From an uncultured Bacilli bacterium (lineage in GTDB: Bacteria > Bacillota_I > Bacilli_A > RF39 > UBA660), in the NCBI GenBank assembly GCA_944372195.1, contig CALVYK010000002.1, positions 68,422-111,066 on the forward strand: a DNA stretch of 42,645 nucleotides. Reading direction: 5' to 3'. The translations under genes were made by a program, and so were the position numbers. The notes under the pieces were generated by a model. That model ran no database searches, was not told the origin of the DNA, and was given only the letters and a program-made list of their open reading frames with translations. Every line of letters begins with the position of its first letter. Position 1 is the stretch's first letter. This document shows, one piece after another, positions 33,000 to 39,931 of the stretch.

Positions 33000-33041
33000 T
33001 ATAATCACCTTTTATTAGTTTAATCAGTTATGAAAAAAATA

Positions 33042-33070
33042 TTGACATTAACTTACAATTAATATATAAT
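33042..33070 (+). promoter_or_regulatory. Consensus sigma-A promoter
   Basis: TTGACA (33042-33047), exactly 17 bases, TATAAT (33065-33070), for the MazF-like gene. Confidence 0.9.
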
Positions 33071-33087
33071 TAATTTGAGGTGAATTT

Positions 33088-33534
33088 ATGAATATAATCG
33101 AATTAGCTAAAAAAAATAATTTAATAAAAGAGTTAAAAGATATAGATATAGTAGAAGATAATTCAATATATTTAAGCGAAGAAAAAAGTACTTACAATTT
33201 CAAATATAACGTTGGTGATATTGTATTTGTAAAAAAATATAATTATAATGATGGTACGAATGGTTCTAATCATTTATTTTTAATAATTGAAGATAATTAT
33301 ATAGTTAGCATGGATTATTTTTGTTTATTGATATCATCACAATTAGATAAATTAAAATATGATACAAATCTATTTTTAGCTAAAGATTGTAAGAATAAGT
33401 TAAAAAAAGACAGCATATTGAAATTAGATAATATTTATAGAATTGAAAATAGTGATATATTATTTAAAATTGGTGAAGTTACACAAGAAAAATTAAATAT
33501 TTATCGCGATACATTTATAAAAATATATAGTTAA
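33088..33534 (+). CDS. Solitary PemK/MazF-like protein
   Basis: The 148-residue product has an N-terminal helical extension of about 40 residues, then YNVGDIVFVKKYNYNDGTNGSNHLFLIIEDN, an opening like that of MazF/PemK barrels but without the RPVLVI wording of the protein at 30992. It then has FCLLISSQLDK and a C-terminal helix. Assignment is by shape and weak motif. No antitoxin gene is adjacent; the N-terminal extension might fill that role. The insertion sequence next door entered exactly at its 3' end, duplicating its last codons without changing the protein. Confidence 0.6.
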   Translation: MNIIELAKKNNLIKELKDIDIVEDNSIYLSEEKSTYNFKYNVGDIVFVKKYNYNDGTNGSNHLFLIIEDNYIVSMDYFCLLISSQLDKLKYDTNLFLAKDCKNKLKKDSILKLDNIYRIENSDILFKIGEVTQEKLNIYRDTFIKIYS

Positions 33535-33539
33535 ACTAT
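33521..33539 (+). repeat. Target-site duplication, left copy
   Basis: The 19-bp AAATATATAGTTAAACTAT is identical to 35037-35055. The copies flank the insertion sequence exactly, with differing bases outside them. Confidence 0.92.
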
Positions 33540-33564
33540 GTCAATAATTTTTGATTAATTCCTA
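33540..33564 (+). repeat. Left terminal inverted repeat of the insertion sequence
   Basis: Begins GTCAATAATTTTTGATTAAT and matches the reverse complement of 35012-35036 at 20 of 25 positions, including the block AATTCCTA at the inner end. Confidence 0.85.
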
Positions 33565-33595
33565 AAAATAAATTAAAATAATTTTTTGATTAGTT

Positions 33596-33705
33596 CCTTT
33601 TTCTTTTGAAAATTTATTATTTGCCCGCCCGCTCGATTTTACGCATTTGGAAATGCATAAAATCGAGCGGGCGGGCAATCATTTTTTAATAAGCAAAAGA
33701 AAAGG
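33596..33705. repeat. Long hairpin with GC-rich stem inside the insertion sequence
   Basis: Arms 33621-33641 and 33658-33678 are perfect complements over 21 bases and include GCCCGCCCGCTCG, exceptional in this AT-rich DNA. Inside, one C-A mismatch and a further six pairs GCATTT/AAATGC close on a two-base GG loop. Outside, CCTTTTTCTTTTG (33596-33608) can pair with CAAAAGAAAAGG (33694-33705). A T run follows on the plus strand, so it may terminate transcripts entering the element. Other roles are open. Confidence 0.9.
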
Positions 33706-33760
33706 AAAAAAATGAAAAAATTTGTAGTATTATTTTAATTGAAATTTTAAATTAATAATG

Positions 33761-34926
33761 TTATGATGTTGTTAGCAAAGGAGCTAATTCTTTTGAATTA
33801 TAGCTACATAAATTAGTTGCAAATTCTTTTACTTCTAATTCATGATCTTTGCATAATTTAGTGAAATTCAAATTTGAATAAGAAATAGGTACATTATTAA
33901 TACAAATAACCTTGTACCTTTTTTCTTTATATTCAACAATAATACCAATTTTATGACTTATATAAATATTAACTTTAACATTAGGTAAAATATTGTTATT
34001 AACTATTTGAAATCTTTTGTTGTTTATAGTAAATGTTCCTGCACTATCTATAACTCTGGTTAATTTATTTGATAATAAAATATCTAAATCTATATACGAT
34101 GGAATAGGAACGAATTTACTATTTTTATTTTCAGGTTCAACAGCAAATTTTTTGTTATATTTTTCTATATATTTAGGTAAAAATTTATTAGCTTCTTCAA
34201 TGGTTGTAATATGATTTATTTTAAATTCAGTAACTAATCTGTCTTGTAAAGTTTCCCAAAGCCTTTCGATTCTTCTTCAATAGTTACTTTTTGATAAGAA
34301 GTTGGAAAAAACACAGAATATTTATCAGAGTATATAGCAATAGGTGAACCATATTTTTTTAACATTTGCCTTGTTATTTCTAAATACCCCATAAGGCATT
34401 CATTTTCACACATATAAAGTCCAAGTATTTTTCCAGTTGCATCATCAATATAACCATGAAGAGAATATTTTTTACCAATATTGAACCAATCAAATGGCGT
34501 TCCATCAGTTTGAACTAATAAACCTTCTGCTTCTTTTCTTTTTCTTCTTCTATGTGTTTTTTAACATTTATGAGCTTTTTTAGATGTAATATGATTGTTA
34601 TTTAAAATATTATATAAAGCAGAGTAAGAAATTTTAATATTTTCCCTTTCTTCTAATAAATCTCTAAAATGACTAAAATTAGTATTTGAATAGTCATCAG
34701 ATAATTTTAATTGAATAATTTTTTCTTTTAACTCATTAGATAGAGTATGTACTGGTTTATAATTTTTATTTTTATGTTTTATTCCTTCCGGGCCTTCGTC
34801 TTTAAATCTTTTAACAATTTTTCTAATTTGTCTATCTGATAGTTTTAATATTTTGGCAGCTTCTTTTTGAGTTCTTATTCCATCAACTACAGATTGAATA
34901 ACAGTAATTCTTTTTAATTCGTTCAT
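33761..34926 (-). pseudogene. Inactive DDE transposase, IS1202/ISNCY-like
   Basis: Reading from ATG 34926: an N-terminal helix-turn-helix region (QKEAAKILKLSDRQIRKIVKRFKDEGPEGIKHK), then an in-frame TAA at codon 122 (34561-34563), then the catalytic core beginning EGLLVQTDGTPFDWF and IAIYSDKYSVFF. Near 34268-34280 sequence is missing and the frame changes: the expected stretch between the second and third acidic residues is gone, and the text resumes at RIERLWETLQDRLVTEF in another frame. It then continues to the stop at 33761. With a nonsense codon plus a deletion in the core it cannot be active. Confidence 0.88.
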
Positions 34927-35011
34927 TGTAAACATTCCTTTCAAAATAATCATTCCTTTCATCTACATTTTGTTGTAGAATTTCAGGAATTATTCATAAG
35001 TAAACTTATAA

Positions 35012-35036
35012 TAGGAATTTATCACAAATTTAAGAC
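35012..35036 (-). repeat. Right terminal inverted repeat of the insertion sequence
   Basis: On the minus strand it begins GTCTTAAATTTGTGATAAAT. It pairs with 33540-33564, with the conserved TGAT at offset 13 in both ends. Confidence 0.85.
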
Positions 35037-35055
35037 AAATATATAGTTAAACTAT
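35037..35055 (+). repeat. Target-site duplication, right copy
   Basis: Exact 19-bp copy of 33521-33539. Its last base is the first base of the rpsF -35 hexamer. Confidence 0.92.
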
Positions 35056-35083
35056 TTACAAATTAAAATAAGTTTGTTATAAT
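35055..35083 (+). promoter_or_regulatory. Promoter of rpsF-ssb-rpsR
   Basis: TTTACA (35055-35060), 17-base spacer, TATAAT (35078-35083). The insertion sequence ends immediately upstream, so any upstream element of this promoter has been replaced. Confidence 0.85.
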
Positions 35084-35086
35084 CTT

Positions 35087-35128
35087 AAGCGAGTAAGAAA
35101 TTTACTCCTTGCTTTTATTTATAAAAGC
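35087..35128 (+). promoter_or_regulatory. Structured leader of the rpsF operon
   Basis: Two hairpins compete for the same GCTT. One is GAGTAA/TTACTC (35091-35096 with 35102-35107) extended by AAGC/GCTT (35087-35090 with 35111-35114). The other is GCTTTTAT/ATAAAAGC (35111-35118 with 35121-35128). S6-S18 is known to regulate such leaders in many bacteria, but the conserved CCG bulge of that motif was not recognised here. Confidence 0.4.
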
Positions 35129-35153
35129 CAATAGTCCATAAGGAGGTGTTAGA

Positions 35154-35444
35154 ATGCGTAAATATGAAATTATGTTTATAGCAAGACCAACTTTATCTGA
35201 AGAAGAAAAGAAAAATGTTATTGCTAAGTTTTCTAAAATTTTAACAGATAATAAGGCTACTATAACTGGTGAAAAAGATATGGGACAAAGAGAATTAGCT
35301 TACGAAATTAAAGATTTCAAATCAGGTTTCTATTATGTTATTACTCTTGAAGCTAATGATGATGTAGCTATTAGTGAATTCGATAGACAAGCTAGAAATT
35401 CACAAGACATCATTCGTCATTTGATTACAAAAATCGAAGACTAA
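35154..35444 (+). CDS. rpsF: 30S ribosomal protein S6
   Basis: The 96 residues match S6: MRKYEIMFIARPTLSEEE at the start, GQRELAYEIKDFKSGFYYV in the middle and VSE-type tail positions (ISEFDRQARNSQDIIRHLI). S6 binds S18 on the 30S platform. AGGAGGTG precedes the ATG. It is the first gene of rpsF-ssb-rpsR, the standard bacterial order. Confidence 0.97.
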   Translation: MRKYEIMFIARPTLSEEEKKNVIAKFSKILTDNKATITGEKDMGQRELAYEIKDFKSGFYYVITLEANDDVAISEFDRQARNSQDIIRHLITKIED

Positions 35445-35453
35445 GGAGGAAAT

Positions 35454-35906
35454 ATGAATAGAGTTTTATTAGTAGGAAGATTAACTGCTAAACCAGAATT
35501 AAGATATACTAATTCTAATATTCCATATACTCGTTTTTCTGTAGCAGTAGATGGTGTTCCAAGTGCTAATGGAGAAAGAAGAGCTGACTTCATTAATACA
35601 GTTGCTTGGAGAAAACAAGCAGAAAATATTTGCCAATATTTAGATAAAGGTAGTTTAGTTTCTGTTGAAGGAAGACTTCAAACAAGTAATTATACAGATA
35701 AAGATGGTAATAAAAGATATTCAATGGATGTGCAAGCTGATAATGTAAGATTTTTAGAATCTCGTGCTCAGGCTCAAGGCAGAGCAAATAATGCAACTAC
35801 TACTCCATATGATTTCCAACAACCATCTAACGATGTTAATATCGATAATGATCCTTTTGCTGATTTTGGTGATAGTGTATCAATCGATGATAACTTTTTA
35901 GATTAA
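35454..35906 (+). CDS. ssb: Single-stranded DNA-binding protein
   Basis: The 150 residues begin MNRVLLVGRLTAKPELRYT and contain the OB-fold motifs FINTVAWRKQAENICQYLDKGS and VEGRLQTSNYTDKDG. It coats single-stranded DNA in replication and repair. The tail is acidic and Gln/Asn-rich but ends DDNFLD rather than the usual DDDLPF. The terminal Pro-Phe that binds partner proteins is therefore not present in standard form. AAGGAGG sits ahead of the start. Confidence 0.95.
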   Translation: MNRVLLVGRLTAKPELRYTNSNIPYTRFSVAVDGVPSANGERRADFINTVAWRKQAENICQYLDKGSLVSVEGRLQTSNYTDKDGNKRYSMDVQADNVRFLESRAQAQGRANNATTTPYDFQQPSNDVNIDNDPFADFGDSVSIDDNFLD

Positions 35907-35918
35907 GGAGGAATATAA

Positions 35919-36137
35919 ATGGCTGAATTTTATCGTAAAAAGAAAAAAGTTTGCCAAATGTGCGCTGGTAAAGACATTGATTATAAAGACGTCGAAACTA
36001 TCAAAAGATATATAAGTAACGAAAAAGGTAAAATTTTACCTCGTAGAATTACTGGTGCATGTGCAAAACATCAAAGACATATAGCTAATGAAATTAAAAA
36101 AGCACGTTTTATGGCTTTAATTCCATTTACAAAATAG
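35919..36137 (+). CDS. rpsR: 30S ribosomal protein S18
   Basis: The 72-residue product has a [18 protein letters not shown] opening and [16 protein letters not shown], the S18 core that contacts S6. The CxxC (VCQMC) is the zinc-ribbon form found in some S18 paralogues. It closes the operon, with a terminator overlapping its stop. Confidence 0.96.
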   Translation: MAEFYRKKKKVCQMCAGKDIDYKDVETIKRYISNEKGKILPRRITGACAKHQRHIANEIKKARFMALIPFTK

Positions 36138-36150
36138 TAAATGGTTTTTT
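36123..36150 (+). terminator. Terminator of rpsF-ssb-rpsR
   Basis: Eight-base stem CCATTTAC/GTAAATGG (36123-36130 with 36137-36144), loop AAAATA, six T. Confidence 0.9.
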
Positions 36151-36170
36151 ATTAAATAGGGGTGATTATT

Positions 36171-36665
36171 ATGCTTTATACAAGTAGTTATAAAAAATGT
36201 TTAAACGGAAATAAAATATCTATTTCTGGCGATAGAGGAAAGTCTGCTGGCTATCAAGGTAATTGTTTTCCTCTTCTAGCTCCAAAATTATCATTTTGGA
36301 AAATATGGCATGAAAATATTGGAAAGATATCTGAAAAAGAAAATAATTATTATTATATTAAAAATTATTATGAATTAGTTTTAAAAAATTTAGATCCTAA
36401 TGAAATGTTAAATTTATTGAATAATAAAATTCTTCTTTGCTATGAAGATAACATGGAATTTTGTCATCGTCATATAATTGCTTATTGGATAGAGTTAGAG
36501 TTAGGAATAAGCGTACCAGAAGTTGAAGTTGATAAATATGGGAATATGACTATTTTAGATCGACCAATATGGGTAAAAGAAATGCTAGAAAAAGTAATTG
36601 AGAAAACTAAAAAAAACCAAATTAAAACGTTTATTAAAAAAATAATATTAAAAAATTGGAGGTAA
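36171..36665 (+). CDS. DUF488-like protein
   Basis: The 164-residue product (ATG 36171 after GGGGTGAT) carries KILLCYEDNMEFCHRHIIAYWIE near residue 95. This is the CYE...CHRH signature of DUF488 proteins, whose biochemical role is unknown. The N-terminal region has three Lys/Tyr-rich stretches and LLAPKLSFWKIW. It lies six bases before the U32 gene, so the two are likely co-transcribed. Confidence 0.7.
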   Translation: MLYTSSYKKCLNGNKISISGDRGKSAGYQGNCFPLLAPKLSFWKIWHENIGKISEKENNYYYIKNYYELVLKNLDPNEMLNLLNNKILLCYEDNMEFCHRHIIAYWIELELGISVPEVEVDKYGNMTILDRPIWVKEMLEKVIEKTKKNQIKTFIKKIILKNWR

Positions 36666-36671
36666 ATCAAT

Positions 36672-38786
36672 ATGGAATTATTGTCTCCTGCCGGTGATTT
36701 TCAAAGTTTAAAAGCAGCAATATTAGGTGGATGTGATGCCGTATATTTAGGTGGCAAATTATTTGGCGCCAGAGCCTTCTCAAATAATTTTGATAACAAT
36801 GAATTAATTGAAGCAATTAAATATGCTCATTTGTATGGTATTAAAGTATATGTAACTGTAAATACTTTGATATATGAAAATGAAGTAGATAAATTTATGA
36901 ATTATGTAGATTTTTTATATAAAAATAATGTAGATGCTTTAATTATTCAAGATATTGGGATGATGGATTTAGTAAGAAAAACTTATCCTTTATTAGAGCT
37001 GCATGCATCAACTCAAATGCACATTCATAATTTAGAAAGTGTTAAATTAGTAGAAAATTTAGGATTAAAACGAGTTGTTTTAGCACGTGAAGCATCAATT
37101 GAACTAATCGAAGAAATTAAAAAAAATACTAATATTGAATTAGAAGTATTTGTTCACGGAGCTTTATGCATAAGCTATTCAGGACAATGTTTATTTAGTA
37201 GTTTAATCGGTAATCGAAGTGGGAATCGAGGAAGTTGTGCAGGAAGTTGTAGACAAAAATATAATTTACTAGTTGATGGTAAAAGAGTTAATAAAGATAA
37301 TTATTTATTAAGTTGCAAAGATTTATGTACTATTGAGAATATTGGTAAATTAATTGATATTGGTGTTGATAGTTTTAAAATAGAAGGCAGAATGAAGTCG
37401 CCAAGTTATGTTTATTTAGTTACTAAATTATATAGACAAGCAATAGATTCCTATGTTAGTAGTAAAGAAGTTAAAATAGATTTAACAGAATTAAAGAAAA
37501 TATTTAATCGTGAATATACTAAAGGATTCTTATTTAATGAAAATAACATTGTAAATGAATATCGACCAAATCATTTAGGAATAGAAATAGGTAAGGTAAT
37601 AAAATTGAAAAATAATTATGTTGATATTTTGTTGACAGACGAATTGAATATCAATGATGGGATAAGATTTATAAATAATGATGTTGGTTTTATAGTAACT
37701 GGAATTTTTAAAAATAAAAAAAGAATAAATAAGGGAAATATTGGTGATATAGTTTCTATCTATTGTAAGGATAAAGTATCTGGTAATGTAGTTAAAACAT
37801 ATGATTATTTATTAAACAAAAAGATAGATGATATTTTAAAAATAAATAAAAAAATAAAAATCAAAGGTAATTTAGAAGTTTATTTAAATAATAAAATAAA
37901 ATTAGAAGTTACTGATGGTAAAAATGATGTCGTAGTATATGGTAATATAGTAAGTGAAGCTATTAATAGTCCAATATCATTTGCTCGAATAAAAGAACAA
38001 TTAAACAAACTAGGTAATACAATATATGAATTTGATGAAATAAATATAATAGGTGATGCCAATATATTTATACCGATTAAAGAATTAAATGATATAAAAA
38101 ATAAATTTGTTAATTTACTAAATGAAAAAAGATTATATAAATATGAATATGTCAAAAAAGAATATAGTATTAATTTACCTGATTTCCCTAAAGAAAAAAA
38201 TTACAATATTTTAATTAATAATATTAAAGATTACGATAAAAATAGTAATTATAAATATATTTATATGGATGAAGAATTATACAATAAAACAAATGATAAT
38301 AGAAAAGTGTTAAGATTGGATCGAGTAATTGAAAAACATAAAGAATATAATCAAAAGTTATTAGTAGGTGAATTAGGAAGTTTGATATATAAAGATATAT
38401 TAACTGATTTTTCATTTAATGTAACAAATTCATACTCAGTAGCATTTTTACACAGTAATAATGTTAAACAAATATGTTTATCTTATGAACTAACTGATAC
38501 TCAAATTAAAAATCTAATCGATGCTTATCATAATAGATATCATAAACATCCAAATTTGGAATTGGTTATTTATGGTAATTTAGAAGCAATGGTATCAAAA
38601 TATAATATTAATAAAAAATACAATGTAAATAAATCTATATTAGAAGATAGATTTAAAAATAAATATCCAATTATAATTAAAAATGATTTAATGCATATAT
38701 ATGATTATAAAAAAAGAAATTTTATAGATCATAATAAATATTTTGATATGGGAATTAATAATTTGAGATATAATAAAGACGTATAA
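36672..38786 (+). CDS. U32 peptidase-family protein (RlhA/TrhP-like)
   Basis: The 704 residues start MELLSPAGDFQSLKAAILGG and contain DAVYLGGKLFGARAFS, LHASTQMHIHN, FVHGALCISYSGQC and GNRGSCAGSCRQKY. These are the TIM-barrel and cysteine cluster of the U32 family, which in characterised members hydroxylates rRNA or tRNA using iron-sulfur and prephenate-derived cofactors. The C-terminal half (about 300-700) is a family extension, more divergent and very Lys/Asn-rich. GGAGG precedes the start. It follows the DUF488-like gene. Confidence 0.85.
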   Translation: MELLSPAGDFQSLKAAILGGCDAVYLGGKLFGARAFSNNFDNNELIEAIKYAHLYGIKVYVTVNTLIYENEVDKFMNYVDFLYKNNVDALIIQDIGMMDLVRKTYPLLELHASTQMHIHNLESVKLVENLGLKRVVLAREASIELIEEIKKNTNIELEVFVHGALCISYSGQCLFSSLIGNRSGNRGSCAGSCRQKYNLLVDGKRVNKDNYLLSCKDLCTIENIGKLIDIGVDSFKIEGRMKSPSYVYLVTKLYRQAIDSYVSSKEVKIDLTELKKIFNREYTKGFLFNENNIVNEYRPNHLGIEIGKVIKLKNNYVDILLTDELNINDGIRFINNDVGFIVTGIFKNKKRINKGNIGDIVSIYCKDKVSGNVVKTYDYLLNKKIDDILKINKKIKIKGNLEVYLNNKIKLEVTDGKNDVVVYGNIVSEAINSPISFARIKEQLNKLGNTIYEFDEINIIGDANIFIPIKELNDIKNKFVNLLNEKRLYKYEYVKKEYSINLPDFPKEKNYNILINNIKDYDKNSNYKYIYMDEELYNKTNDNRKVLRLDRVIEKHKEYNQKLLVGELGSLIYKDILTDFSFNVTNSYSVAFLHSNNVKQICLSYELTDTQIKNLIDAYHNRYHKHPNLELVIYGNLEAMVSKYNINKKYNVNKSILEDRFKNKYPIIIKNDLMHIYDYKKRNFIDHNKYFDMGINNLRYNKDV

Positions 38787-38815
38787 AATATGCCTTTTTT
38801 ATTCAATTTTTTATA

Positions 38816-38842
38816 TAGACTAAAAAGCAAATATTATATAAT
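38816..38842 (+). promoter_or_regulatory. Weak promoter of the truncated prepilin gene
   Basis: TAGACT (38816-38821), 15-base spacer, TATAAT (38837-38842), then AGGAGATG before ATG 38868. Confidence 0.4.
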
Positions 38843-38867
38843 TTATATAAGAATAGGAGATGCATTT

Positions 38868-39212
38868 ATGACTAAAAAAGGTTTTACATTAATCGAATTA
38901 CTAGCAGTAATAATTATATTAGCAATCGTAGCACTAATAGCTACACCAATAATATTAAATGTAATAGATGATGCAAGAGTATCAGCAGGAAGATCAGAAG
39001 CAAATATGATATTAAGTGGCATCAATAATTATTGTGCAAGTGAAGAGATGAAATACCAACTAGATAATAGTTATACAAAAATATGTACCAAAGATATGAC
39101 AAAAGAAGATGTACCAACAATGGTAAATTTAGGAAATGCAACAGTAGTAGGATCTTTACCAATTGTTCTAGCAATATCAACTTTGTTTGAACGATTTTCA
39201 ATTCCAATTTGA
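38868..39212 (+). pseudogene. Prepilin-like gene truncated by an IS30-type fragment
   Basis: The 114-residue frame begins MTKKG then FTLIELLAVIIILAIVAL, a textbook prepilin cleavage site with Glu at +5, followed by TPIILNVIDDARVSAGRSEA. Cys residues occur at about 56 and 72. From about 39131 the sequence is the reverse complement of a transposase start, so the last 20-25 residues are not pilin. Without its ectodomain it is probably non-functional, although secretion of the stub cannot be excluded. Confidence 0.8.
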
Positions 39213-39268
39213 ATAATTTTTCTTTCATCTAAAGTTAAATGCTTATTGTCAGGGATATGTTTTGACAT
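39131..39268 (-). mobile_element. 5' fragment of an IS30-family transposase gene
   Basis: On the minus strand from ATG 39268, after GTGAGGT, the frame reads MSKHIPDNKHLTLDERKIIQ, then GIENRSNKVDIARTIGKDPTTV. This is the N-terminal helix-turn-helix of IS30 transposases. It breaks off at the junction with the prepilin gene after about 43 residues. The catalytic domain is missing. Confidence 0.8.
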
Positions 39269-39451
39269 AATATATACCTCACTTTCAAAGCCGAAACACC
39301 CATGTAAAATATTATATAAAAAAGAATTTAGTCTTACAAATTTATAACTGGAATTTGATGTAAGACTAAATTCAGTTTTCAAATATTGAAACTGGAATTT
39401 ACTTTTTCAATTCACATTTTGAAAAAAATAACAAAAAATGCAAAAAAACGC
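39269..39451. other. Terminal region of the IS30-type remnant
   Basis: No gene. On the minus strand there is a promoter (TTGTAA 39334-39339, 17 bases, TATAAT 39311-39316) for the transposase fragment. A 15-bp perfect inverted repeat GAATTTAGTCTTACA (39324-39338 with 39359-39373) and two copies of ACTGGAATTT (around 39348 and 39391) are also present. An imperfect palindrome lies around CAGTTTTCAAATATTGAAACTG. These are probably the transposase-binding end of the element. Confidence 0.6.
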
Positions 39452-39480
39452 TTGATTTTCATATATTTTTATTGTATAAT
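39452..39480 (+). promoter_or_regulatory. Promoter of the S10 ribosomal operon
   Basis: TTGATT (39452-39457), 17-base spacer, TATAAT (39475-39480). Confidence 0.85.
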
Positions 39481-39486
39481 TTTGAA

Positions 39487-39600
39487 TGTGTGACTGCGAT
39501 GATGTGCAAGGTTGCCGATACGCCAGGTTAAGTTGAAAATAATTTAAAAGGTAAATCGGGTTATTTGCTCGGAGCAAGTCTATACGTGATATAGGCGAAG
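39487..39600 (+). ncRNA. S10 operon leader RNA
   Basis: About 115 untranslated bases contain GC-richer conserved-looking text (GCGATGATGTGCAAGGTTGC, then GATACGCC). Two small hairpins are TTGCT/AGCAA (39565-39577) and CTATA/TATAG (39580-39594), ending in GGCGAAGGGAGG. A similar block precedes rpsJ in other Bacillota from my memory of those leaders. An autoregulatory role is inferred. Confidence 0.5.
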
Positions 39601-39610
39601 GGAGGATATT

Positions 39611-39919
39611 ATGTCTAAAGAAAAAATTCGTATTAGGTTGAAAGCATTTGAACACAAATCATTAGATAAGGCTTGTGCGAAAATAGTTGAAACAGTTAAA
39701 AGAACTGGCGGAGAAGTTTCAGGGCCAATTCCATTACCAACTGAAATCGAAAAAATAACTATCTTAAGAGCTGTTCACAAAGACAAAGATAGTCGTGAAC
39801 AATTCGAAAAAAGAACACACAAAAGACTAATTGATATCAAAAACCCAAGTAAGGAGACTATTGAGGCATTAACTCATCTAGATATCCCAAGTGGTGTTGA
39901 TATTCAAATTAAAATGTAG
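39611..39919 (+). CDS. rpsJ: 30S ribosomal protein S10
   Basis: At 102 residues it is the standard length. [41 protein letters not shown] and [17 protein letters not shown] are S10 hallmarks. S10 belongs to the 30S head and also acts in antitermination with NusB. A GGGAGG ribosome site precedes the start. It is the first gene of the S10 operon. Confidence 0.97.
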   Translation: MSKEKIRIRLKAFEHKSLDKACAKIVETVKRTGGEVSGPIPLPTEIEKITILRAVHKDKDSREQFEKRTHKRLIDIKNPSKETIEALTHLDIPSGVDIQIKM

Positions 39920-39931
39920 GAGGAGAAAAAT

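Larger units (their letters stand above)
33540..35036 (-). mobile_element. Degenerate insertion sequence (IS1202/ISNCY-like), 1,497 bp
   Basis: The element is delimited by 19-bp direct repeats and has terminal inverted repeats matching in 20 of 25 positions, both beginning GTC. Each end also carries a second, internal copy of a TGATTAATTCCT-like motif (33587-33598 on the left; around 34985-34996 on the right, inverted). This suggests paired transposase-binding sites. It contains one transposase pseudogene on the minus strand and, near the left end, a GC-rich hairpin. The long target duplication fits the IS1202 group. It separates ychF and its neighbours from rpsF. Confidence 0.88.

Noticed and set aside
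34017-34214. Plus-strand ORF of 65 codons inside the insertion sequence
   Set aside because: It is the antisense shadow of the transposase pseudogene, whose protein motifs are clear on the other strand.
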